Source of the DNA: Bradyrhizobium sp. Tv2a-2
GTDB taxonomy: Bacteria > Pseudomonadota > Alphaproteobacteria > Rhizobiales > Xanthobacteraceae
DNA: 64,000 nt
NCBI RefSeq assembly: GCF_000472425.1
Contig: NZ_AXAI01000012.1
Location: 80,817-144,816, forward strand
Direction: 5' to 3'
In this document: positions 1 through 8,664 of the stretch, piece by piece
Position numbering within the stretch: position 1 is the first letter of the stretch
Layout of the letters: every line of letters begins with the position of its first letter
The notes under the pieces: model-generated
Database searches by the model: none
What the model was told of the DNA's origin: nothing
Seen by the model: the letters and a program-made list of their open reading frames with translations, nothing else
Program-made: the position numbers and the translations under genes

Positions 1-36
1 CGGACATACAAAAGGGCGTGTAGAGCAGCAGTGCAC

Positions 37-1509
37 CTACGCTGTCACATGCACCGCGGGCCTTCGGCCGCCGTTCCACTCGCCCCCGATTGCGCGCTCG
101 ATCTGCCCTGCGAGCTGCAGCAGCAACCCGTCATTGGCTTGCTTCGCGATCGCCTGGATGCCGAGCGGCAGGCCGTGCGCGTGGGTTGCGAGCGGCAGGG
201 AGATTGCTGGGATGCCGCAGAGATTGGCGAGCGGGGTAAAGGCAAAATTGCGCCAGAGATTGCCGAACCAATCGAGCACATCGGGATTGTCGCTGATGGT
301 GAGGTACTCTGTCGTGCCGACCTTCGGCGTCGGCAGCGCTGTGATTGGGGTGAGGATGATGTCCCATTGCTCGAAGAACGCGCCGAAGCTGCGCGAGGTG
401 GTATTGAAGACTGCCTGCATCCGCGCGCGATCGGCAAAGGACGCGTGCTTGCCGTGCTCCCAGATGCGGATGTTGACGGGCTCGATGAGATCAGCGGGCG
501 GCCGCTCAAGTCCGCGCGCGGCGAGCATGTTGCCGATGACGACAGCGAAATTGCTGATGTAGCAGGTGGTCTGCGCGTCGAACGCGGCGCGATAGTCGAG
601 GTCGGGCAAGGCGTGGTCGACGCGATGGCCAAGTCCTTCGAGGAGGCCCCCGACCTTCTCCAACTCGGCTGCGATCTGCGGCGTCGCGCGATAATCGCCC
701 CACTGGTGCGACAGCGCGATTCTGAGCGGAGCCGGATCGCGCTTGATCATCTCGGCATAAGGCTCAGCTGCGCTCCAGAACGGCATGAACTCGCCGGGTG
801 CAGGGCCGCGGACATGATCGACAAAGGCGGCCGTGTCGCGCACCGAGCGCGACTGGCAGCCCTGGATCGAGACGAGGCCGGTGAGATCGGACATCACCGG
901 CGCGAGCGAGAACACGCCGCGCGAGACCTTCAGGCCGATATTGCCATTGACACCAGCGGGAATGCGGATCGAGCCGCCGCCGTCGGTCGCATGCGCGATC
1001 GGCACCGCGCCGGCCGCGACCATCGCAGCCGACCCCGCGGACGAGCCGCAGGTGGTGTAGTCGGTATTCCACGGGTTGCGCGTGACATAAACTGCGGGAT
1101 TGTCGGCGGAGCTGCAGACGCCGAACTCCGGCGTGGTCGTGCGCCCGATCAGGTTGAGGCCTGCCGCGCGAAATTTCGAGGTGAGGAACGTATCGGCCGT
1201 AGCGCGATTGCCGCGCATCAGCAGCGAGCCCATCTCCTGCAGCCGCCCCTTCATGGTCGGGCCGAGATCCTTCATCAGGAACGGCAGGCCGGCGAAGGGG
1301 CCATCGAGATTGGCGGCGTCGCCCGCGGGATCGGCGACCGCGTCGGCAAACACCTCGACCACGCCCGATAGCGCCGGATCGACCTTGGCGATCGCCGCTT
1401 GCGCCTGCTCGGCCAATTCGCGCGCCGTGAGCTCGCCCTTTTTGACACGCTCAGCCAGCGCCGTGCCGTCATGTTGGGCCCATTCGTTCCAGCTCATTGG
1501 CAGTGTCAT
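37..1509 (-). CDS. Amidase (amidase signature family)
   Basis: This is a 490-residue amidase-signature hydrolase, expected to hydrolyse a carboxamide to the acid and ammonia. The Ser-cisSer-Lys triad is visible: Lys80 in LMKDLG, the cis-Ser in CGSSAGS (Ser156) and the nucleophile Ser180 in DGGGSIRIPAG. The length is normal for the family. I chose the start MTLPMSW because the longer reading frame adds a low-quality extension overlapping the divergent methyltransferase start. No GatB or GatC partner is nearby, so this is probably a stand-alone amidase rather than GatA. Its substrate cannot be deduced. Confidence 0.9.
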   Translation of the reverse strand: MTLPMSWNEWAQHDGTALAERVKKGELTARELAEQAQAAIAKVDPALSGVVEVFADAVADPAGDAANLDGPFAGLPFLMKDLGPTMKGRLQEMGSLLMRGNRATADTFLTSKFRAAGLNLIGRTTTPEFGVCSSADNPAVYVTRNPWNTDYTTCGSSAGSAAMVAAGAVPIAHATDGGGSIRIPAGVNGNIGLKVSRGVFSLAPVMSDLTGLVSIQGCQSRSVRDTAAFVDHVRGPAPGEFMPFWSAAEPYAEMIKRDPAPLRIALSHQWGDYRATPQIAAELEKVGGLLEGLGHRVDHALPDLDYRAAFDAQTTCYISNFAVVIGNMLAARGLERPPADLIEPVNIRIWEHGKHASFADRARMQAVFNTTSRSFGAFFEQWDIILTPITALPTPKVGTTEYLTISDNPDVLDWFGNLWRNFAFTPLANLCGIPAISLPLATHAHGLPLGIQAIAKQANDGLLLQLAGQIERAIGGEWNGGRRPAVHVTA

Positions 1510-1621
1510 GCGATCGTTCCTTGACGCCGGTGTCGTGCCGACCTTAGTTTTGCGAGCCGGCAAGTCAATCAACTGATCCGCGGAGACTGATGCCGTGCAG
1601 CTCTCGCGCAAGGAGAGCCCC

Positions 1622-2236
1622 ATGTCCGATCGCAGCGTGCACTGGGAAGCCGTCTACACGACGAAGGCGGAAAACGAGGTCAGCTGGTTTCAGGAAAACC
1701 CGGCGACCTCGCTGCGGCTGATCAGCGACGCGAAGGCAGCAGCCGATTCCGCCATCATCGATATCGGCGGCGGCGCCTCGCGGCTGGTCGATGCGCTGGT
1801 CGCGCGAGGATTCCGCTCGCTCGCTGTGCTCGACATCTCGGCCGCAGCGCTCGAGACCGCGAGGACGCGGCTGGGACCAAAGAGCGCCGATGTCGACTGG
1901 ATCACCGCTGATGTCACCAAGTGGACGCCAGCGCGGAGCTACGACGTCTGGCACGACCGCGCGGCGTTTCATTTCCTGACCGAGGCGGCCGACAGAAGCG
2001 CCTATATCGATCGCCTGAAAGCGGCGGTCGCGCCGCGCGGACAGGTGATCATCGGAACCTTCGCGCCCGATGGGCCCGAGAAATGCAGCGGACTGCCGGT
2101 TACACGCCATGATGCAAAGAGTCTTGCGGATGCGCTCGGCGGCGAGTTCGAACTCGCCGACAATTTTGTGGAAGCACATCGCACGCCTTGGGGCGCGATC
2201 CAGCGTTTTCAGTTCAGCCGGTTCAGACGACTCTGA
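1622..2236 (+). CDS. Class I SAM-dependent methyltransferase
   Basis: This 204-residue protein carries a class I methyltransferase fold. Glycine-rich motif I is IIDIGGGASRLVDAL near residues 50-65, followed by the acidic end of strand 2 (LAVLDIS) and a post-motif region (WHDRAAFHFL). The start is supported by AAGGAG eight bases upstream of ATG; longer in-frame starts would lie within the divergent amidase leader. It resembles small methyltransferases often annotated as thiopurine or tellurite-resistance-like, but nothing here fixes the substrate. It is transcribed alone, divergently from the amidase. Confidence 0.88.
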   Translation: MSDRSVHWEAVYTTKAENEVSWFQENPATSLRLISDAKAAADSAIIDIGGGASRLVDALVARGFRSLAVLDISAAALETARTRLGPKSADVDWITADVTKWTPARSYDVWHDRAAFHFLTEAADRSAYIDRLKAAVAPRGQVIIGTFAPDGPEKCSGLPVTRHDAKSLADALGGEFELADNFVEAHRTPWGAIQRFQFSRFRRL

Positions 2237-2424
2237 TGTCGTGGCCCGCGTGAGCGAGGCGACAGGCGGGACTGCAAACCCGGGCGTCACTGTACGCTCG
2301 CCCGGCCAGACAGTCGACGTTTCTAGGTTCCCGAATTCGAGAAAAGACCAGATTTGGCCCAGTTGTGGACAAATTTGCGGCTTTCAAGGGAGCCGGCAGG
2401 TGTCAACGAGATGAGTGGTACCCC

Positions 2425-2739
2425 ATGTATCAAAATTCGCGTCGAAATCTTTATCGCACCTTCCTGATTTCCGCCCTTCCCTTCGTCACCTTCTCAACCG
2501 CTCAGGCAGAGACAGGCCTTGCCTCCTACTACGGCGGCCGGGGATCGGGCATGACCTGCGCACACCGGACGAGGCCGATGGGAAGCGTCGTCACAGTCAG
2601 CTATGGCGGTCGCTCGATTCAGTGCCGGGTCAACGATCGCGGTCCGTTCATTCGCGGCAGGATCATCGATCTCTCGATGAGCGCTGCGCGTGCGCTCGGC
2701 ATGATGCGATCCGGCATCATCCGCGTGTCGGTCGAGTAA
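2425..2739 (+). CDS. Small secreted RlpA-like double-psi beta-barrel protein
   Basis: This 104-residue protein has an N-terminal signal peptide ending near AQAETG and then a compact RlpA-like double-psi beta-barrel. The hallmarks are GLASYYGG, the CAHRTRPMGS segment and the motif VNDRGPFIRGRIIDLS, in which the Asp and His/Arg positions line the barrel. RlpA proteins bind or cleave denuded glycan strands of peptidoglycan at septa. This one lacks a SPOR domain and a lipobox, so it is a minimal periplasmic version. I took the ATG that begins directly before the signal peptide. Confidence 0.88.
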   Translation: MYQNSRRNLYRTFLISALPFVTFSTAQAETGLASYYGGRGSGMTCAHRTRPMGSVVTVSYGGRSIQCRVNDRGPFIRGRIIDLSMSAARALGMMRSGIIRVSVE

Positions 2740-2795
2740 CCGCTCTCGGTGGGCGCGGCGTCGCGCGCCCTCGCCCACCCATCATCCAGAGCCGG

Positions 2796-3218
2796 TCATT
2801 CAACGGCAATCGTCATCGCTAGGCTGAAGCGCTCGCACCAGAGCATCATGTCGGGCCGATAGAGCTTGAGCCGGGTAAAATAGCGCTGATGCGCAGCGCG
2901 CCAATAGGCAAGCGAACGGTCGCCCTCGCCTTCATCGAATGCAAAGCCTTCGTCGACCTCATTGAAGCGACGCTGCGATAGTTCGACAGTCCGCAGCACC
3001 GCCCGAGGGCGTCCGGCGCCGTCGCATGCGACCATGCATTTGCCGATCTCAGCACCCTTCAACCCTTCAGCAATGGACCAGCAAGTCGCGCGCTTCTTGC
3101 CTTCCAGCACGAGCGCAAGCAATTCGTCAGCCAGTTGCGGGCTATCGCCAAACGCGAAGGATTCGAGGTCGCGCCATTCCATGGCGCTTTCATACCACGG
3201 CAGAGCGAAGCTGGGCAA
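2796..3218 (-). CDS. ASCH domain protein
   Basis: The 140-residue product matches the ASCH (PUA-like) family: an N-terminal FGDSPQLADELLALVLEGKKRATC segment, where GKKRATCW is the diagnostic beta-strand/turn, then CDGAGRPRAVLRT and a C-terminal SLAYWRAAH segment. ASCH proteins are predicted RNA-binding proteins or small amidohydrolases. The family is recognisable; the substrate is not. An internal start (MEWRDLE, at 3182) is possible and would remove 12 residues. It lies close downstream of the extensin-like gene on the same strand (6-base gap), so the two may be cotranscribed. Confidence 0.8.
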   Translation of the reverse strand: MPSFALPWYESAMEWRDLESFAFGDSPQLADELLALVLEGKKRATCWSIAEGLKGAEIGKCMVACDGAGRPRAVLRTVELSQRRFNEVDEGFAFDEGEGDRSLAYWRAAHQRYFTRLKLYRPDMMLWCERFSLAMTIAVE

Positions 3219-3224
3219 AGCGCG

Positions 3225-4463
3225 CTACTCGTCCTCGGCGTCGTCTTCGTCCTCGAGCTTCTTCTTTATGCTGTCCTTGCGGCCGCCGAGCGAGCCGGTC
3301 ACATAGGGCTCGCGCGCGGCGTAAGGATTGCGATGCGCGGCGCGGGCCGCGACCTCCTCCCCTGACATGGCCGACGGCTCGCAGATCAGGCGGCGGCTCG
3401 CGCGCCGCATCAGGTCAACGTGAATGTGATCGTAGTGATAGGCGTTGGAACCGGGTGCGAGCACGGTCGTGAATTGCTGGCAGGCCGCGCTCTGGACGTC
3501 GCGCAAAAATCCCTGTTCCTCGGGTAGCCCATGCCAGCCGTCCTTCACCGTGATGCGGCGGCCGTCGGCAAGCGTGAAGGCGGCGATGTCGAGAGCGTTG
3601 CCGAACGCGTGCTCGGAAATATGTGCATGCGGATTACCGTTCATGCCGCGACAGGAATATGCGGAGATTTGCCTGATCTCGACCACCCGCGCGCCGAACC
3701 AGCGCATGGCCGCCGGCTGCACGGAATCGGCAAGCCAATGGTCAAGCACGGACACGATCGGACAGGCGAGCGTCGCCGCTGGCCTCACCGCCACGGGCCC
3801 GACCGCCCCGACCGCATCGCCGTTGCCCGGCCCGAGCCGCGGCGGCTGGTCAGGCGCTTGCGAATAGGGCGCGGCATTGTAAGGCGCGGCCTCGCGCTGC
3901 GGATAGGTTTGCGGCGTGGCGTAAGGCCCGCGCCCGGAATTTGATTGCGGCGTGCCCTCCGGCGGCAGGTCAATCTCGTCCTGATCCGGCGGCACGCCGG
4001 GCGCGGTCAGCGAGATCGGGCCGCCCGGCTGCGTGCCATAGGTCGGCTGTCGGCCGCCCTGGTCCGGATAGGCAGTGCCTTGAGGATAGGATCCTTGCGG
4101 ATAGGAGCGTTGAGGATAGGAATTTTGCGGCGGATAGGACGGCTGCTGGTTGACCGGCCAGTGCGGCTGGTTGCCGATCGGCGCGGGCGGCCGCAGATCC
4201 TCATCGGCAAAGCCATAGGTCGGCATGCCTTCGCCGAACGCCGAGACCTTCAACGGATAATCCGCGCCGCACATACCGGGCCCCGTGATCGGATCGATGC
4301 GAACGAGTTCGGGACCTTCCTTGACCGCGCCTGATTTCAGGCAAGCCACCTCCGCCTCGGCTCGCCACGGTTCCCGCTCGGCCTGGAAAAATCCACGGCC
4401 GCAACCAGCTAGCGAAACAAGGACGATGGAGCCGACGAGATACAAACGAACTCCGCGCGTCAT
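3225..4463 (-). CDS. Extensin-like C-terminal domain lipoprotein
   Basis: This 412-residue protein begins with a lipoprotein signal whose lipobox is LAGC (Cys near residue 21), followed by a long Pro/Gln/Tyr-rich linker containing repeated SYPQ units. The C-terminal part (about 230-360) is the extensin-like domain, seen from ACPIVSVLDHW, SYSCRGMNG, EHAFGNALDIAAF and HYDHIHVDL. The conserved His/Asp residues resemble those of D-Ala-D-Ala peptidase/LAS-type zinc enzymes, so a cell-wall hydrolase or binding role is plausible but unproven. It is a common orphan in Rhizobiales. It lies upstream of the ASCH gene. Confidence 0.88.
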   Translation of the reverse strand: MTRGVRLYLVGSIVLVSLAGCGRGFFQAEREPWRAEAEVACLKSGAVKEGPELVRIDPITGPGMCGADYPLKVSAFGEGMPTYGFADEDLRPPAPIGNQPHWPVNQQPSYPPQNSYPQRSYPQGSYPQGTAYPDQGGRQPTYGTQPGGPISLTAPGVPPDQDEIDLPPEGTPQSNSGRGPYATPQTYPQREAAPYNAAPYSQAPDQPPRLGPGNGDAVGAVGPVAVRPAATLACPIVSVLDHWLADSVQPAAMRWFGARVVEIRQISAYSCRGMNGNPHAHISEHAFGNALDIAAFTLADGRRITVKDGWHGLPEEQGFLRDVQSAACQQFTTVLAPGSNAYHYDHIHVDLMRRASRRLICEPSAMSGEEVAARAAHRNPYAAREPYVTGSLGGRKDSIKKKLEDEDDAEDE

Positions 4464-4648
4464 CCGAAAAGGTTTGCGCGAATTTATTTAAGGACTCATC
4501 AACGCGTTGTTTTCACGCGTCTTTAACCACGTTGTACAAGCCGCGAGATTGCGCGATGGACAGCGCCCCTGACTTTTTTGGGTACCTCCTGCTTGGTAAC
4601 CTCTGTGGCATGATATGGGCAGCGGACTCATCCCAAGGGAGTACTTCG

Positions 4649-4732
4649 ATGACCTTGGACGCCAGGTTGAGTATATTCGCCGCGTATGTCGCTTTGGCCT
4701 TTGTCGGCGCGATCGTGCTCGGCGTTTTCTGA
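4649..4732 (+). CDS. 27-residue single-pass membrane micropeptide
   Basis: A short reading frame encodes 27 residues, beginning MTLDARLSIF and ending VGAIVLGVF. Almost the whole protein is one hydrophobic helix. AAGGGAG lies about nine bases upstream of ATG, and a strong intrinsic terminator follows the stop by about 25 bases, so the unit looks like a real monocistronic small-protein gene. I know no function. It could alternatively be the coding part of a small regulatory RNA. Confidence 0.6.
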   Translation: MTLDARLSIFAAYVALAFVGAIVLGVF

Positions 4733-4755
4733 CGGGGCTGACAACAGAGTTTTGG

Positions 4756-4787
4756 GCCCGGTGGGCGTGTCGGCCGCCGGGCTTTTT
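4756..4787 (+). terminator. Intrinsic terminator after the 27-residue ORF
   Basis: GCCCGG pairs with CCGGGC across a GC-rich loop and is followed immediately by five T residues. It ends the small-protein transcript. Confidence 0.75.
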
Positions 4788-4831
4788 CATGTGTGCAAGC
4801 TTTTCACCCGTCCCTTCCCGGTACCGAAGGC

Positions 4832-5230
4832 TCACCAGTAGGGAGCATAGCCGTAAGCGCGGTAGGGCCGGTAATAACCGTAAGACCCATAACCGTAATA
4901 GGGTCCACCACCGTAATAATAGCGTGGCGCGGTGTAGCCGTAGTACGGATAGGTGGCATATCCGTAACGATAGGGCGCGCCATAATAGCCATAGCCATAG
5001 CCGCCGCTGGCAATCGCGCCTCCGATGATCGCCCCCGCAAGCAGGCCGGCACCGGCGCCCCAACCCCAACCCCAGCCGCCGCGCCAATACACAGAGGTCA
5101 GGCTATCGGCGGTGACTGATTTCATCGCTGCGATGTTGGTCGGCAGCGGCGCGGCCGTGGCCAGGGTGATCTGGCTCCCCACCAGGACGGCCGATAGCGC
5201 GCTTGCGGTTACAGCTTTGCAGATGCTCAT
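4832..5230 (-). CDS. Secreted Gly/Tyr-rich glycine-zipper protein
   Basis: This 132-residue protein has an N-terminal signal peptide (cleavage near ATAAPLP), a short WRGGWGWGWGAGAG segment, a glycine-zipper helix (LLAGAIIGGAIASG) and a C-terminal half made almost entirely of Tyr, Gly and Pro. GGAGTG precedes the ATG. It belongs with a class of small cell-envelope proteins common in Bradyrhizobium, with two related members near 47 kb here. No enzyme motif is present; a structural or membrane-associated role is only a guess. Confidence 0.8.
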   Translation of the reverse strand: MSICKAVTASALSAVLVGSQITLATAAPLPTNIAAMKSVTADSLTSVYWRGGWGWGWGAGAGLLAGAIIGGAIASGGYGYGYYGAPYRYGYATYPYYGYTAPRYYYGGGPYYGYGSYGYYRPYRAYGYAPYW

Positions 5231-5314
5231 TGCGGCACTCCTTCATGCGAGCGCATCAATGAACAAGTTTGTTGCGATCTACCGCCGCGTCCCTTGATCT
5301 GAATCAAACCGAGG

Positions 5315-6268
5315 TCACGACCGCGGCCCGCCATCGTCGGCGCGGGAAGTGACGAGCGCGGCCGGCTGCCTGACGATGCGCGCCCAGTTGTTGCCCGAGC
5401 AGAAGAAATGGCCGATCGCGCAGGCTTCGACGCGGAGCAGGTTCGCGCCCTTCAGCGTCATGATGGCGTTATAGGTGTTGCCGCTGGCGCGGCTGAAGAT
5501 GCTGCCGCGCCATTCGGTGTCGCTGTTCGGCCTCATGTTGATGAGGATGGTCTCGGCCTTGGCATGCGACGACGGATTGATCAGATAGCCGCACAGCGTC
5601 TTGCCGCAGGCTTCGATGCGCACCGCGCCGATCTTGCCCTCGGTCTGCCAGTCGCCGAGCGGCGTATCGTCGCGTTCGATATCGACCACTTTCGCGACCT
5701 TGAGCACGGGCGCCGGATCAGGCGCGGGAAGCGCCGCGGCCGATGGTGGCGTGACGGGCGGCTTCGCCGCGCCCGCTTCAGCCGACAGCTTGTCCAGGCC
5801 CGGCTGTGCGAGAGGCACTCGCTCGACGGGCTGATCGGTCGCTGCGGTATTGACCGGCGCGGCGGGCGGAGACGGTGGCGCGGCGATGTCCTTGCTGCCG
5901 GTCGCCGCGAGGCTGGGCGCGGGCGGCGCGGCCGGCGCTGTGGCGACAACTCTCGTCTCTGCCGGCGGCGTCGCCGGAGCAATTTGCGGCGCAGGCGCCG
6001 GTGCAGTTACTGGCACAGGTGCCGCGACCGCAAGCGCCTGCGGCACGGGCCTTGCGGGCGCCACCTTCGCCACGGTGACGACGTTGTCGCTGTGCCTGCG
6101 ATGGCTGGTGAAGACTCCGCGAACGGAAACAGAGATGCAGGAAGCTCGATAGCAATTGCTGGCTGCGCTGATGCTGATGTGGTGACCGCCGACCGCGAAG
6201 GAGAACGTCTCGGCATGGGCGGCTGTGGAAAGTCCCATCGCCACGGCGAAACAGAGTAGGCGCGTCAT
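5315..6268 (-). CDS. DUF2147 domain secreted protein
   Basis: This 317-residue protein has a signal peptide ending at AHAETF, a short N-terminal segment with a Cys pair (SNCYRASCISVSV), a roughly 140-residue Pro/Ala linker and a C-terminal DUF2147 domain. The domain is recognised by PLGDWQTEG, CGKTLCGYL, ILINMRP and the LLRVEAC/WARI end. DUF2147 proteins are periplasmic lipocalin-like proteins of unknown ligand. AGGAGGAG precedes the start. It is divergent from a paralogue at 6437 with the same three-part architecture. Confidence 0.88.
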   Translation of the reverse strand: MTRLLCFAVAMGLSTAAHAETFSFAVGGHHISISAASNCYRASCISVSVRGVFTSHRRHSDNVVTVAKVAPARPVPQALAVAAPVPVTAPAPAPQIAPATPPAETRVVATAPAAPPAPSLAATGSKDIAAPPSPPAAPVNTAATDQPVERVPLAQPGLDKLSAEAGAAKPPVTPPSAAALPAPDPAPVLKVAKVVDIERDDTPLGDWQTEGKIGAVRIEACGKTLCGYLINPSSHAKAETILINMRPNSDTEWRGSIFSRASGNTYNAIMTLKGANLLRVEACAIGHFFCSGNNWARIVRQPAALVTSRADDGGPRS

Positions 6269-6323
6269 CCTCTCCTCCTGTTACAGGCGGCAAGAAGGCT
6301 GGCGCGAAAATGGGAGAGTGAAT

Positions 6324-6370
6324 GTGACCCGGCTCACGCGCACCGCAACGCGACGCGTGAGGCGGGTCAC
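6324..6370. promoter_or_regulatory. 17-bp inverted repeat in divergent DUF2147 promoter region
   Basis: GTGACCCGGCTCACGCG and CGCGTGAGGCGGGTCAC form a dyad with one mismatch around a 13-base spacer. It lies midway between two divergent paralogous genes, which suggests an operator for shared control; the cognate regulator is unknown. Confidence 0.55.
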
Positions 6371-6436
6371 AGAATGACGCAACGCGCGCGACTAAAGCCG
6401 GCGACGGGTTTTCAAGAACGGTCCAGGGAGCCAGCC

Positions 6437-7222
6437 ATGAAGACATTCTATCTCGCCGCCACCGCCGCGCTGTTGTTGGCCTCCACGGCCGCCCAGGCCG
6501 GCGGCAATGGAAACTCGGTGTCCTTCCAGATCCAGGGACAGAAGGTCCATATCGAGGTGCCCAAACATTGCGAGTCGTTGGACTGCATCCAGATTTCAGC
6601 GCCCGGCCTGTCCAAATCGGGCCTCAACCTCAAGGGGCTCAATTTCGGCAAGTCCGACGACGACACATCCGACTCGACGCCGCCTGCGAAGACAAGCCCG
6701 GCTCCCGCCGCCGCGCCGATCACGCCCGCGCCGACGTCAGCGCCGCAGATGCAGGCGGCCGCGCCTGCTGCCGCTCCGGCTGCGCCCGCCCCGCAGACTG
6801 TCGCATCGATGGCACCAGCGCCGATGCTGCATGACCTCGCTCCCACCGCTCCGCCGCCGTCCCCGGCTCAGATCCCGGTGACCGTGCCGCAAAGCGTACC
6901 GGCCGCCGCTGCCCCGGTCACCGCCCCCGCCGTTGCCGCCAACACGCCGGTCGGCATCTGGAAGACCGAGGACGACAAAGGCAATGTCCGCATCGAGCAA
7001 TGCGGCGTGGACCTCTGCGGCTATGCCGTCGGCAGCGGCGAGAAGGTCCTGATCAACATGCGTCCCGAAGACTCCAAATGGGTCGGCCGTATCCACGATC
7101 CGGACTCGGGCCGCAACTACGACTCGACCATCGCGATGAAGGGCACGAATATGCTGCGCGTGCAGGGCTGCGCCTTCGGCGGCCTGTTCTGCGGCGGCCA
7201 GACCTGGAAGCGCGTGAGCTGA
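6437..7222 (+). CDS. DUF2147 domain secreted protein (paralogue)
   Basis: This 261-residue secreted protein has a signal peptide ending at AAQAGG, then a Cys-pair segment (KHCESLDCIQIS) that matches the neighbour's in layout, a Pro/Ala linker (about 75-170) and a C-terminal DUF2147 domain (PVGIWKTED, CGVDLCGYAV, VLINMRPED, MLRVQGC). The start is the ATG directly preceding the signal peptide, after CCAGGGAG. Length and domain order mirror the divergent gene, so the pair arose by inverted duplication or rearrangement. The function is unknown. Confidence 0.88.
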   Translation: MKTFYLAATAALLLASTAAQAGGNGNSVSFQIQGQKVHIEVPKHCESLDCIQISAPGLSKSGLNLKGLNFGKSDDDTSDSTPPAKTSPAPAAAPITPAPTSAPQMQAAAPAAAPAAPAPQTVASMAPAPMLHDLAPTAPPPSPAQIPVTVPQSVPAAAAPVTAPAVAANTPVGIWKTEDDKGNVRIEQCGVDLCGYAVGSGEKVLINMRPEDSKWVGRIHDPDSGRNYDSTIAMKGTNMLRVQGCAFGGLFCGGQTWKRVS

Positions 7223-7240
7223 TCATCGTCCTCGCGTGAC

Positions 7241-7275
7241 AGCAAAGCCCCGCGACACCAGCGGGGCTCTTTGCT
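7241..7275 (+). terminator. Intrinsic terminator-like hairpin
   Basis: AGCCCCGC pairs with GCGGGGCT, extended by AGCAAA with TTTGCT. The hairpin lies just after the DUF2147 gene and before the FecR-domain gene, separating the two transcripts. Confidence 0.65.
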
Positions 7276-7287
7276 GGAATACAAGTT

Positions 7288-8634
7288 GTGGATGCTTCAT
7301 TTTCGGCTTTGTTCCGCAGCGTGCTGAACGCGATGTTCACGCGCCGTTCAGATGGCGGACGCCCTACTCCGCACCGTCGGCTTTTGGGGTTAGGCAGGTC
7401 GGTTGTGACATCTCACACGCTTTGGCTGGCGCTATCGCTTGTCGGTGCGCTCGTGCCTGTCGCCCCGGCGCGGGCGCAGACCCCGCCTGCTTCCACACCC
7501 GTGCCGGCCACGGATTCGTCCGCGCCTGCTGCCGCCAGCGAGCCGATCGGCAATGTCGCCACGCTGACCGGCACGGCCACTGTGATCCGCAACAAGAATT
7601 CGCTGTCGCTGCATCTGCGCGACGATATCTTCCTCAACGATCAGGTGCAGACGTCGTCGAGCTCCTCGCTCGGCATCACCTTCAACGACGCCACGACATT
7701 CAATCTGTCGGCGAGCGCGAAGATGACCATCGACAATTACATCTATGAGGATGGCGGCAAACAGAATGCCGGCATCTTCGATATCGGCAAGGGCACGGTT
7801 GCGTTCGTCGCGGCTGCAGTGGCCAAGACCGGCGACATGAAGATCACGACGCCGACCTCGACGCTCGGCATTCGCGGCACCACGGGGCTCGTCGAGGTGC
7901 CGCAGAGCGCGGCGGCAGGCGGCGCCGCAGGCAGCGGCAACGGCGAGAACATCAAGCTCTATCCGGATGCAGACGGCCATGTCGGGCGCATCGAGGTCAA
8001 CGACCATTCGGGCCAGCGCATCGGCGCGCTCACGCAAGGCGCGAGCGGCCTGACCGTCCATCCCGGTGTCGGCAGTGCGCGGCCGACTGCGCAACCACTG
8101 GCAATCTCGCCGCAACAGGCCACGCGCGACCAGGGCCTGGTGCGCCAGGTGCATGCCGCGCAAACCGTCGGCCGCCAGGTCGTGACCGAGCAGCGCGCCG
8201 CGCGCCGCGCCAATCCGCCGGGCGCGAATGCGCCGAACCGTGGCAACCAGCCGGCACAGCCGCAGCGGCAGAACCAGGCGCCCGGACAGAACCGGCAGGG
8301 TCAGCAGCAGCCGAACCAGCCGGCCAAGCCGGGAGAGAAGCCGGGCCAGAACACCAAGCAAGGCACGCAGCCCGCAACACCGCCGAAGCCCGGTGAGAAG
8401 AAGTCCGAGACCAAGCCGGGCACGACCCCAGCCGCGCAGAAACCGGGCGAGAGAAAGCCTGAGACCGCGCCGGCCACGCCACCTGCAAGCCCGCAGCGTC
8501 GGGGCGCCGCACCACAGGCGCCTGGCGCGAGCCCCGCACCGCAGCCAGCTGTTCGTCAGGGCGGCGCGCCGCCCAGGCCAGCGCAGCAACGACCCAGGCA
8601 GCCTTCGCCCAAGGAGAAGAAGAAAAAATTCTAG
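7288..8634 (+). CDS. FecR domain protein with Pro/Gln-rich tail
   Basis: The 448-residue product has an N-terminal hydrophobic segment (LALSLVGALVPVAPARAQ, about 45-65), a FecR domain near 85-185 (IGNVATLTGTATVIRN, LRDDIFLNDQVQT, GITFNDATTFNLS, TSTLGIRGTTG) and a C-terminal 170 residues rich in Pro, Gln and Lys with several KPGEK repeats. There is no adjacent ECF sigma factor or TonB receptor, so it is the stand-alone periplasmic FecR-fold type, not the anti-sigma FecR. The exact start is uncertain; a later ATG at 7333 is possible. Confidence 0.85.
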   Translation: MDASFSALFRSVLNAMFTRRSDGGRPTPHRRLLGLGRSVVTSHTLWLALSLVGALVPVAPARAQTPPASTPVPATDSSAPAAASEPIGNVATLTGTATVIRNKNSLSLHLRDDIFLNDQVQTSSSSSLGITFNDATTFNLSASAKMTIDNYIYEDGGKQNAGIFDIGKGTVAFVAAAVAKTGDMKITTPTSTLGIRGTTGLVEVPQSAAAGGAAGSGNGENIKLYPDADGHVGRIEVNDHSGQRIGALTQGASGLTVHPGVGSARPTAQPLAISPQQATRDQGLVRQVHAAQTVGRQVVTEQRAARRANPPGANAPNRGNQPAQPQRQNQAPGQNRQGQQQPNQPAKPGEKPGQNTKQGTQPATPPKPGEKKSETKPGTTPAAQKPGERKPETAPATPPASPQRRGAAPQAPGASPAPQPAVRQGGAPPRPAQQRPRQPSPKEKKKKF

Positions 8635-8640
8635 AGCTTC

Positions 8641-8661
8641 GGTTCTGATTGGATCAGAACC
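8641..8661 (+). repeat. Perfect 9-bp inverted repeat module
   Basis: GGTTCTGAT and ATCAGAACC flank a three-base loop. It directly abuts the 105-bp repeat that follows and looks like an extra module of that mosaic element. Confidence 0.6.
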
Positions 8662-8664
8662 TAG

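Noticed and set aside
31..1371. Long plus-strand frame opposite the amidase
   Set aside because: It is antisense to a well-conserved amidase and has no recognised motif; high-GC sequence gives such frames.
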